From contig CAIVGN010000128.1 of the NCBI GenBank assembly GCA_903905455.1, positions 1 to 43,564 of the forward strand: a stretch of DNA of 43,564 nucleotides, written 5' to 3'. The DNA comes from an uncultured Archangium sp. (lineage in GTDB: Bacteria > Myxococcota > Myxococcia > Myxococcales > Myxococcaceae). The notes under the pieces are model-generated. The model saw nothing but the letters and a program-made list of their open reading frames with translations. It ran no database searches and was not told where the DNA came from. This document shows positions 1 to 6,826 of the stretch, in pieces (the first letter of the stretch is position 1; each line of letters begins with the position of its first letter). The position numbers and the translations under genes were made by a program.

Positions 1-785
1 CCGCTTCAACACCTCGGTCTACGCGAGCTGCAACACCACCGGCGCCGTCTGGGCCTTCAGCGTCAGCCTCTACCCGGGCACGTACTCGGTGACCGCGCGG
101 CGCAACACCAACAACACCGACAACCTCCCGAGTTGGGAGACCATCGTCTCCCCGTCCTTCGCAGTCAGCGCGCCGCAGTCGAACGTCACCTTCGACATTC
201 CCGTGCCCGTGCAGCACGTCGTCGCCGGCAAGGTCACCCGCAACGGCGTCAACCCCGCGGCGACCTACTGCAACAGCACGAGCTACGGAGAGCTGCTGGA
301 GTTCACCCACCTCACCGACACCCGCTTCAACACCTCGGTCTACGCGAGCTGCAACACCACCGGCGCCGCCTGGGCCTTCAGCGTCAGCCTCTACCCGGGC
401 ACGTACTCGGTGACCGCGCGGCGCAACACCAACAACACCGACAACCTCCCGAGTTGGACGACCGATGTCTCGCCGTCCTTCGTGGTGAGCGCGCCCCAGT
501 CGAACGTCACCTTCAACATTCCCGTGCCGCCGCAGACCGTGGTGTCAGGGACGGTCACCCGCAACGGCGTCAACCCCGCGGCGACCTACTGCAACAGCAC
601 CAGCTACGGCGAGTTGCTCGACTTCACCCACCTCACCGACACCCGCTTCAACACCTCGGTCTACGCGAGCTGCAACACCACCGGCGCCGCCTGGACCTTC
701 ACCGTGAGCCTCTACCCGGGGACGTACAAGGTGACCGCCCGGCGCAACACCAACAACACCGACAACCTCCCGGGTTGGGAGACCG
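1..785 (+). repeat. Tandem 321-bp coding repeats
   Basis: The unit recurs at exactly 321 bases: the same bases appear at 1, 322 and 643, and the GTGACCGC motif at 89, 410 and 731. Identity between units looks very high at the DNA level, including synonymous positions. This points to recent duplication or gene conversion rather than old divergence. Copies are complete except for the first, cut by the window edge, and the last, which ends at the C-terminus of the protein. Confidence 0.95.
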
Positions 786-814
786 TGGTGGTGGAGCGGC
801 TCACGGTCCCCTGA
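2..814 (+). CDS. Secreted tandem-repeat protein, 5' end outside the window
   Basis: The reading frame is open from the window edge, so the N-terminus and any signal peptide are missing. What is seen is about 2.5 copies of a 107-residue unit. Each unit has a beta-sandwich-like part starting near SGTVTRNGVNPAA, two Cys (TYCNST and YASCNTT), and a closing LYPGTYSVTARR segment. The pattern of G-x-V near the start and L-x-PGTY-x-V-x-A at the end resembles carboxypeptidase-regulatory-like or transthyretin-like domains found in surface proteins; that is an inference from pattern. The many Asn, Thr and Ser residues and evenly spaced Cys suit an extracellular protein. The last unit ends in a short tail (VVVERLTVP) with no membrane anchor or sorting signal. 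Function unknown; a structural or adhesive surface role is a guess. Confidence 0.8.
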   Translation, partial: RFNTSVYASCNTTGAVWAFSVSLYPGTYSVTARRNTNNTDNLPSWETIVSPSFAVSAPQSNVTFDIPVPVQHVVAGKVTRNGVNPAATYCNSTSYGELLEFTHLTDTRFNTSVYASCNTTGAAWAFSVSLYPGTYSVTARRNTNNTDNLPSWTTDVSPSFVVSAPQSNVTFNIPVPPQTVVSGTVTRNGVNPAATYCNSTSYGELLDFTHLTDTRFNTSVYASCNTTGAAWTFTVSLYPGTYKVTARRNTNNTDNLPGWETVVVERLTVP

Positions 815-879
815 GGGCGCAGCGGGACCCCGGTCAGCGGAGCGCGTGGCGCTTCTTCCCCGAGGTAGCCTGCCGCGCC

Positions 880-1407
880 ATGACCCAACCGAGCGTGTAC
901 GCGGTGCAGAAGCCGCTGAAGGCGAAGTACCAGTCGGCCCCGGAGCTGGCGACGGTGGTGGACCACGCGAGGACCTCCGGTGACGTCGCGGAGGATCCGT
1001 TTCACTCGCGGGTGGAGCCCATGGACGGCTGCGGGGTATCCATCCCGGTCGGCGTGCACGCGGGGGTGGGCGGCCTGCACGACGCGCCGACGCCCGGTGA
1101 CCTCCTGTGTGCCGCGCTCGCGGCGTGCCAGGACTCGGCGATTCGCATGGTCGCGAACCTGCTCGGCATCGAACTGACCGCGCTGGAGGTCCGGGTCAGC
1201 GCGACCGTCGACCTCCGGGGCGCCCTGGGCATGGAGGCTTCGGTGCCGGTGGGCTTTCAGTCGATGACCTGTGACGTGCAGCTGAAGGTGAAGGAGGGAA
1301 CTTCACCGGCGCTGCTGGAGAAGCTGCAGGTGGCCGCGCAGCGGTGCTGCGTGGTGCGGCAGACGCTCCACGCGCCGCCGCCGATCGTGACGCGCTTCTC
1401 GACCTGA
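880..1407 (+). CDS. OsmC/Ohr-family protein
   Basis: 175 residues, starting at the ATG at 880. The fold signature of OsmC-like thiol peroxidases is present: TPGDLLCAALAACQDSAI at about 71-88, with the candidate peroxidatic Cys83, and AQRCCVVRQTL at about 154-164, with candidate second Cys156/157. OsmC and Ohr proteins reduce organic hydroperoxides in the cytoplasm with these two Cys. This one belongs to the broader OsmC-like group rather than clear Ohr, and some members of that group have other or unknown activities. It stands alone on this strand and converges on the SPFH operon, with stop codons 30 bases apart. No signal peptide is seen. Confidence 0.88.
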   Translation: MTQPSVYAVQKPLKAKYQSAPELATVVDHARTSGDVAEDPFHSRVEPMDGCGVSIPVGVHAGVGGLHDAPTPGDLLCAALAACQDSAIRMVANLLGIELTALEVRVSATVDLRGALGMEASVPVGFQSMTCDVQLKVKEGTSPALLEKLQVAAQRCCVVRQTLHAPPPIVTRFST

Positions 1408-1437
1408 CGCCGGGATCTACCGCGGCAACGCCCAGGG

Positions 1438-2319
1438 CTACTTCGTGACCGCCGACTGCTCCGGCAGCATCGCGGCGTCGACGGCGCGCACCTCGTTGCC
1501 GTCGAACCCCCGGAAGGCCACCGTGCGCGGCCCCCGCAGCTGCGCCAGCTCATAGAGCTCGTTGTACGCCTCGAACACCGGGGCGGACTTCGCCAGCCGC
1601 TCCAGCGCGCGCCCCACGGCGAGCGGGTACTGCGCCTTCGCCTCGGCGACGAGGGAGGCGACCTGCTGCGCGGTGTTGGCCTCGAGCTGGGCCGCGTCGA
1701 GGCGCCCCTCTTCGAAGAGCACCGCCCGGGCCTGCTCGAGCCGCGTGGCCACCATGCCGAACACCTGCCGCGAGACCTCGGGGGTGAGCGCCACGTTGCG
1801 CACGAAGACCTGGTCGACCTTCACGCCCCAGCGCTCGGTCTCGGCGGAGACATCGCGCTGCAGCTGCGCGCCGAGCTCGCTGCGGTCGTCGAGGATCTGC
1901 TGGAAGTCGCGGCTGCCGAGGATGGACATCGCCGCGTGCACCACGAGGTTCTGCGTCGCCTGGTCCCAGTCTTCGACGGCGAAGAGCGCCTTCTCGGCGT
2001 CGATGACCCGCAGCTCGACCCACAGGTCGGCCACCACCGTGGTGCCCCGCGCGTCGTTGACGTGCAGGTCGTGAATCACGCGGAAGTCGCGCGCCAGCGA
2101 CACCTGCTGCACCTTCACCCACGGCAGCCACTTCGTCGGCAGCACGTGGAGGCCCGGCTTCTCGAGCCTGGCGATGAGCTTGCCGAAGCTGGTCACCAGG
2201 GCCACGTGCTCGTCCTCCACGCCCACCCCGAAGCCGCTGGCGAAGAGCCCGAGCAACGAGCACGCCACCACGCCCGCCGCGGCGCCGCCAAACAGCATCA
2301 TCCAGTCCTGGGCGTTCAT
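1438..2319 (-). CDS. SPFH/Band-7 membrane protein B
   Basis: 293 residues; ATG at 2319 overlaps the stop of the gene before it by four bases (ATGA), so the two are probably co-translated. One N-terminal membrane segment (about 7-30) is followed by an SPFH domain: EDEHVALVTSFGKLIARLEKPGLHVL at about 35-60, the Band-7 entry signature, then strand-rich sequence and a helical C-terminal part with ARAVLFEEGRLDAAQLEANT typical of stomatin/HflC coiled coils. SPFH proteins form membrane-bound oligomeric cages that organise or control other membrane proteins. This one pairs with the next upstream gene as HflK pairs with HflC, but no FtsH protease gene is nearby. The partner encoded in the same operon is the SulP-carbonic anhydrase fusion. 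Confidence 0.9.
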   Translation of the reverse strand: MNAQDWMMLFGGAAAGVVACSLLGLFASGFGVGVEDEHVALVTSFGKLIARLEKPGLHVLPTKWLPWVKVQQVSLARDFRVIHDLHVNDARGTTVVADLWVELRVIDAEKALFAVEDWDQATQNLVVHAAMSILGSRDFQQILDDRSELGAQLQRDVSAETERWGVKVDQVFVRNVALTPEVSRQVFGMVATRLEQARAVLFEEGRLDAAQLEANTAQQVASLVAEAKAQYPLAVGRALERLAKSAPVFEAYNELYELAQLRGPRTVAFRGFDGNEVRAVDAAMLPEQSAVTK

Positions 2320-3167
2320 GACGTCCCCCCTTCCTTGACGAAGAGCGTGCGCGCCTCGGACCACACCTCGGCCTTGCGCCGCGAGCGGTACGCCGGCAGC
2401 ACGCCGGCCACGTGCAGCGCGCCCAGGTGCCGGCCGAGCACGTCGATCTCCGACTCCACCGCGGCGGCCTTCGCCGAGGCGATCTGCACGCCGCGCTCGG
2501 CGGCCATCACCTTCTGCGCGCACTCGCTCTCGGCGCGGAAGCGCATCGAGTCCGCTTCGGCCCGGGCGCTCATCACCGCGTTGAGCGCGTCGGCCAGCTC
2601 GTCGGGCGGGTGGATGTCGGTGATGTCCACGGCCTGGAAGTCGACGCCGTAGCGGTCGTTCAGCTGCTTGCGCGCGAAGTCCGCGATGCGCTGGTTGACC
2701 AACTGCCGGTCCTTGCGCACCACGGCGAAGGCCCCACCCAGCGCCTCGCCCTGGGCCGCCTTCACGTTGGCGATCTCGTTGCGCAGCAGGCTCGAGAACA
2801 GGCCGGCCACGTGCTCTTTGCGGTGGTGCAGCCCGAAGAGGTACTTGGCGATGCCCTCGCGCCGGGGCGCGTAGCGCAGCATCGACTGGAGCCGGATGAC
2901 CGTGCCGTCGTTGAGCATCACGTGCTCTGCCGACTCGCCGCCCAGGGTCACCAACTGCTCGCGCAACGAGACGATGTGCGCGACCTCGAAGGGCCACTTG
3001 AAGTGCAGGCCGGGGCCCGCGAGGGCCAGCGCGCCGTCGGGGCCGTGCTTCGCCGCGCCGAAACGACACAGCACGCCGACCTGCCCCTCTTCCACGCGGA
3101 AGTAGCTGTCGCGCGCCTTCCACACGAGGAAGAGCGCGATGCCGATGATGATGCCCAGGAAGAACAT
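2316..3167 (-). CDS. SPFH/Band-7 membrane protein A
   Basis: 283 residues with an N-terminal membrane helix (about 2-17, FFLGIIIGIALFLVW). An SPFH domain follows: RVEEGQVGVLCRFGAAK at about 24-40, AGPGLHFKWPFEVAHIVSLREQ, and NGTV-like beta segments. A long Ala/Glu-rich helix (SARAEADSMRFRAESECAQKV, about 200-220) is typical of stomatin and HflK oligomerisation helices. The start lies 15 bases after the stop of the transporter gene, so the operon reads transporter, SPFH-A, SPFH-B. HflK/HflC-like pairs usually restrain a membrane protease; stomatins modulate transporters and channels. The operon partner makes the second role the more likely one, but that is inference. Confidence 0.9.
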   Translation of the reverse strand: MFFLGIIIGIALFLVWKARDSYFRVEEGQVGVLCRFGAAKHGPDGALALAGPGLHFKWPFEVAHIVSLREQLVTLGGESAEHVMLNDGTVIRLQSMLRYAPRREGIAKYLFGLHHRKEHVAGLFSSLLRNEIANVKAAQGEALGGAFAVVRKDRQLVNQRIADFARKQLNDRYGVDFQAVDITDIHPPDELADALNAVMSARAEADSMRFRAESECAQKVMAAERGVQIASAKAAAVESEIDVLGRHLGALHVAGVLPAYRSRRKAEVWSEARTLFVKEGGTS

Positions 3168-3182
3168 GCGACCTCGCCTTGC

Positions 3183-5264
3183 TTAGAAACGTTCGTTGGA
3201 GGGGCGAGCCCAGCGCTCGTCCCAGGATGCGGGCTCGTCACCACCAGCGTCGAGACGCGGCGGCGGGTGCCCGGCGATGACCAGCCGGCGGTACGCGGCG
3301 GCCAGCCCGCGGTTCACGTCGACCACGTCTTCATTGAAGTGCCGGTGGGCCTCGGTCGAGGGCGGCAGCGCGTCGGCCTTGGCCTGGGTGTCCACCACCG
3401 TGCCCGCGGGCACGTGGCGCCCGTCCGCCACCTCCACGCCCACCACCACCGCGGCGATGCCCACCGAGCAGCCGCTGCCCAGCACGGTGTCGTGCACCAC
3501 GGCCTTGAAGCCGATGAAGGTGTCGTCGCCCACGTAGCTGGGCCCGTGCACCAGGGCGTCGTGCGCGATGGACACGTTGCGGCCCACGTAGACCGCCCAC
3601 TTCTCGCCGCCGACCTCCACGTGCTTCTGCTTGAGCGCGTGGATGACGGCCCCATCCTGGATGTTGGAGTTGGCGCCGATGAAGAACGGCGTGCCCTCGT
3701 CAGCCCGCACCGAGCTGCCCGCGGCGATGTGCACGTTCTCGCCGAGCACCACCTGCCCGATGACGCTCGCCTGCGGGTGCACGTAGGCCGTGGCCGGAAT
3801 GTGTGGGCGGCTGCGCACGTGGCTGAGCCATTCGGCGGCGCTCCCCGTGGTGTCGACCGTGGGCCGCCGCGCCAGCGCCCGCTCGTGGCCCAGCTGCGCG
3901 CGCACGCCCGCCTCGAGCTGCGGGGCCTCTTCGGGCTCGGTCTGGTTGCGGTGAAAGAGGAACCAGTCGACCCCGTGGAGCGCGAGGCCGGCGAGCAGGC
4001 CCAGCATCAGGTGCCCGCCCACGGTGCCCACGCAGGTCACCACGAACGCCAGCGCCTCGAGCTTCGACTCCTTGAAGAGGTGCCCCAGCGTCGCGAGGTC
4101 GACGAGGCGCACCCCGATGACGCACAGCAACCCCGCGAGCGCCGCCAGCGGCACGCGCGCGATGAGGCTGCTCATCAACAACACCGCCGCGCCCAGGAAG
4201 AGCGCGTGGAGCACCGTGGCCACCTTGGTGCGCGCGCCGCTCTGCACGTTGACGCCGCTGCGCACCACGACGCCCGTCACCGGCATGCCCGCGAACAGGC
4301 CCACCACCACGTTCGCCAGGCCCTGGCCGAAGAGCTCGAGGCTCGGCTGGTAGGGCCGCACCGCGTCCTTGCCCAGCATGCGGTCGACGGCGCGCGCGGC
4401 GAGCAAGGACTCGGCCGAGGCGAGGAAGGCCAGCGGCACCACCGCGAGCAGCAGCTCCCCGAAGCGAGCCAGCTCGATCTGCGGGAACACCAACGGAGGG
4501 AAGGTGCTCGGCACGTCGCCCACGCGCGTAATGTCCCAGCCCACGTAGTTGGCCACGAAGGTCACCAGGCCCACGCCGACGATGGCCGCGGGGAAGCGCT
4601 TGAAGCGCGCCATGCCCACCACCAGCAGCGCCACGAAGAGCCCCGAGACGACCGCCAGCCACTCCACCTCGTGCAGCCAGGAGGGCCGGCCGATCATCGC
4701 CGCCAGCTCCGACACCCGGTAGTCAAAGCCGAGCAGCTCAGGCAACTGCTGGTCGAGCAGCTTGAGGCCCACGCCGGTGGTGAAGCCCGCCAGCACGCTC
4801 TCGGGCACGTGCTTCATCAGGTGGCCGGCGCGGGTGAAGGCCAACACCAGCTGGAAGGCCCCCACCAACACCGCCGCCAACGCCACGCCCACGGGCCCGA
4901 AACCCAGCGCGATGGCCGCGACGATGGACGCCAACGCCGCCGCCGGCCCGGTCACCTGCAACGGCGCGCCGCCCACGAGACCTGCGATCAGCCCGCCGAT
5001 GGCCCCGGCCACCAGCCCCGCGGACGGAGGCAACCCGCTCGCCACCGCCAGCGCCAGGTTGAGCGGCAGCGCCACCGCGGCGACCGTCAGCCCGGCCAGC
5101 ACGTCCTGCGGCAGGCTCTTCTGCTGGTGGATGTCGGTGAAGGTTCCCCAGAAGCTCGAGCGCATCTGGCGCCAGTCGGCGACGAGGGGCGTCCAGAAGG
5201 ACAGGACCGGCGGTTTGAGGCCCCGGCCGATGCGCCGGATACGTGGGGCTTTTTGGGACACCAC
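3183..5264 (-). CDS. SulP-type anion transporter fused to gamma-carbonic anhydrase
   Basis: 693 residues, GTG start at 5264. Residues about 50-435 are a SulP (SLC26-type) transporter: DVLAGLTVAAVALPLNLALA (54-73), GGAPLQVTGPAA (98-109), then many membrane helices up to LALHGVDWFLF. The STAS domain normally found after the last helix is absent. In its place residues about 484-660 form a left-handed beta-helix gamma-carbonic anhydrase. The match to the archaeal Cam signature is close: RADEG with Arg520, Asp522 and Glu523; NIQDGAVIHA with Gln536, Asp537 and zinc ligand His542; SIAHDALVHGP with zinc ligands His568 and His573. The Cam proton-shuttle Glu84 (HALE) is Lys545 here, and the following loop is about 10 residues shorter. 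The likely role is bicarbonate import with CO2/HCO3- interconversion at the inner face. Sulfate as substrate is the alternative. Confidence 0.93.
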   Translation of the reverse strand: MVSQKAPRIRRIGRGLKPPVLSFWTPLVADWRQMRSSFWGTFTDIHQQKSLPQDVLAGLTVAAVALPLNLALAVASGLPPSAGLVAGAIGGLIAGLVGGAPLQVTGPAAALASIVAAIALGFGPVGVALAAVLVGAFQLVLAFTRAGHLMKHVPESVLAGFTTGVGLKLLDQQLPELLGFDYRVSELAAMIGRPSWLHEVEWLAVVSGLFVALLVVGMARFKRFPAAIVGVGLVTFVANYVGWDITRVGDVPSTFPPLVFPQIELARFGELLLAVVPLAFLASAESLLAARAVDRMLGKDAVRPYQPSLELFGQGLANVVVGLFAGMPVTGVVVRSGVNVQSGARTKVATVLHALFLGAAVLLMSSLIARVPLAALAGLLCVIGVRLVDLATLGHLFKESKLEALAFVVTCVGTVGGHLMLGLLAGLALHGVDWFLFHRNQTEPEEAPQLEAGVRAQLGHERALARRPTVDTTGSAAEWLSHVRSRPHIPATAYVHPQASVIGQVVLGENVHIAAGSSVRADEGTPFFIGANSNIQDGAVIHALKQKHVEVGGEKWAVYVGRNVSIAHDALVHGPSYVGDDTFIGFKAVVHDTVLGSGCSVGIAAVVVGVEVADGRHVPAGTVVDTQAKADALPPSTEAHRHFNEDVVDVNRGLAAAYRRLVIAGHPPPRLDAGGDEPASWDERWARPSNERF

Positions 5265-5271
5265 GCCAAGC

Positions 5272-5281
5272 TATCTAGATA
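5272..5281. promoter_or_regulatory. 10-bp palindrome upstream of the SulP operon
   Basis: TATCTAGATA is a perfect palindrome in an AT-rich patch 8 bases before the GTG start of the SulP fusion gene. It could be an operator or overlap the -10 region of the operon promoter. The short distance to the start is unusual for a promoter unless the mRNA is nearly leaderless. Low confidence. Confidence 0.3.
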
Positions 5282-5570
5282 ACTAGGTTATTGCCAGTGA
5301 GAATGGGGCACATCACCCCGGAATTCGGCTGGGAGCGCGGGAAGCGCGAGCACCTGCACCACGAGGCCGAGGCGCCGAAGCGCACCTGTTCCCCGTGCTG
5401 AGCTTCGTTCGGCCCACACCATCGCGCGGAGCCCACTGCGTGACCGTTACCTCGAGCGGTGTCGCCATGTGAGGGGTCAGCCTGCGCGGTGGCCGAGGCG
5501 CTGGCGCCGGTTCTGCTGACTGCAGCGGTCGACCGCGGGCGGGCGTTTCGAGGCCTTCGATGGAGAGCTT

Positions 5571-6076
5571 GCGTCTCCTGCGATCGGCAGAGGTCGTGTG
5601 TTTGTTTGGGTGCCCGGGATCGCCCCAATCCCTTCCTTTCCCCCCGGGGAAAGGGGAGCGCTCATCTGCCGCGCGGGCTAGACGAGCGCACAGAAATTCG
5701 GGGCGTGGCCTCAAGTTTCAGGAACGGTCGGTGGTGGTTCATCCACCGTCGGCCCTCGACGGTTTTCGTCAAGTGGCGACGCGGGGCGCTGAAGCAGCAG
5801 CATCTAACGGCTGCCGCTGCCCTTCGGCAGCAACTGCGGGAAGTCAGATGTTGCTGCCTGGGCGGTGGATCCGGCGCATGCCAAGACCATCGAGAAGAAG
5901 CGTCGGTATTCTGCGCGGCGGTCGGTCCTGCAAATCGAGGCCTTGCTCCATTCGACTCTGCATCCCGTCTGGCCCCCGCGGCGAGCGGTCCCCTTTCCCC
6001 AGGGGGGAAAGGAAGGGATAGGGGCGATCCCGGGCACCCGAACAACGAAGGGACCTCGGCCGATCGCAGGAGACGC
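5571..6076. mobile_element. Inverted-repeat element without genes (MITE-like or nested REP)
   Basis: The gene-free stretch 5265-6123 contains two long inverted arms, about 5571-5690 and 5950-6076. Read on opposite strands they agree at most positions, starting with GCGTCTCCTGCGATCGG and continuing through GGGTGCCCGGGATCGCCCC. Each arm also holds its own hairpin: CCTTTCCCC/GGGGAAAGG at 5635-5654 and at 5992-6012. The interior (about 5691-5949) has no frame with coding-like codon use. The structure fits a non-autonomous inverted-repeat element or a pair of REP-like elements. No target-site duplication was identified. The rest of the gap (5282-5570 and 6077-6123) shows nothing recognisable. Confidence 0.6.
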
Positions 6077-6123
6077 GACCCTCCCGCCGAAGTCGCCGCG
6101 CGACTCAACAGACCAACGCGCAG

Positions 6124-6615
6124 TCAGCTCGCGCGCTCGTGCGCACCGGCGACGGTGCCGTCGAGGAGCGCGTCGGCGAGCGACAGGATGATGCGCTGGG
6201 CGACGGCCATGTCTTCGGCGTTGGCCTTCTTGAGGATCTTCTTCACCGCGCCTTCCACCGAGAAGTCGACCGGCGTGGCGTGCTTCTCGCCCGAGCGGGT
6301 CAACGAGAACAGCGCGCGGCGGCCGTCGGCCTTGTCGCGCGAGCGCGCCAGCAGGCCCTGGGTCTCGAGGCGCTGCAGCACGCCGGTCAACGTCGAGGGG
6401 TGCACGTGCAGCACGCGCGAGAGCTCGCCGGAGCTGATGTTGGGGAAGGCGCCGATGATGCGCAGCGCGAGGCGCTGGGGCCCGGTCAGCCCGCCCTTCT
6501 TCGCCATCGCCTTGCTGCGCGCGTGGAGCGCGTGGTCGAGGGCCCAGATGCTGCTCAAGAAATCGAGCGTCTTGCCGAGCTGCAGCTCCACCGGGGCCCC
6601 ATCTTTTGCGCTCAT
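6124..6615 (-). CDS. MarR-family transcriptional regulator
   Basis: 163 residues. The winged helix-turn-helix of MarR dimers is clear: LTGPQRLALRIIGAFPNISS (about 43-62), ELSRVLHVHPSTLTGVLQRL (recognition helix region), and the wing with the DxR motif RSRDKADGRRALFSLT (about 91-106). Helices before and after would form the dimer interface. MarR proteins are usually repressors released by small phenolic or oxidant ligands and often control a divergent neighbour. Here the divergent gene is the iron-sulfur oxidoreductase at 6827, with 211 bases between the starts, but no convincing palindrome was found there. Its target is therefore unknown. Confidence 0.93.
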   Translation of the reverse strand: MSAKDGAPVELQLGKTLDFLSSIWALDHALHARSKAMAKKGGLTGPQRLALRIIGAFPNISSGELSRVLHVHPSTLTGVLQRLETQGLLARSRDKADGRRALFSLTRSGEKHATPVDFSVEGAVKKILKKANAEDMAVAQRIILSLADALLDGTVAGAHERAS

Positions 6616-6826
6616 GAACGACGGTGCATAGGCAGGCGCTCAGCCCAGAAGCGAATGCCAATTCTGCGCGTCCCCTGGGTCATTTGCGGCGAATTGCCAC
6701 GGAGGTTCCGGGGGCCTGATTTTCCTCGAGGCGCCTGAAGCTGTGGTGATGCCCCCGTGAACGACGGCCGATTCGTGGCCCACCAAAAGTCATCTCGGCC
6801 CCGATTTCCTGATAGTTGGAGCCGCG

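Noticed and set aside
1-785. CRISPR-like periodic repeats
   Set aside because: The unit is 321 bases, entirely coding in one frame, and has no unique spacers.
1438-3167. hflKC genes of the FtsH regulatory complex
   Set aside because: No ftsH, hflX or hfq context, and the pair follows a transporter; named only as SPFH proteins.
2412-5282. Very long open frame on the plus strand opposite the SulP operon
   Set aside because: It runs antisense to three well-identified genes and its product is rich in His, Arg, Gln and Gly with no motif. This is a usual by-product of high GC.
5459-6631. 390-codon plus-strand frame across the inverted-repeat element
   Set aside because: Codon use is random in the repeat region, and its 3' half is antisense to the MarR gene.
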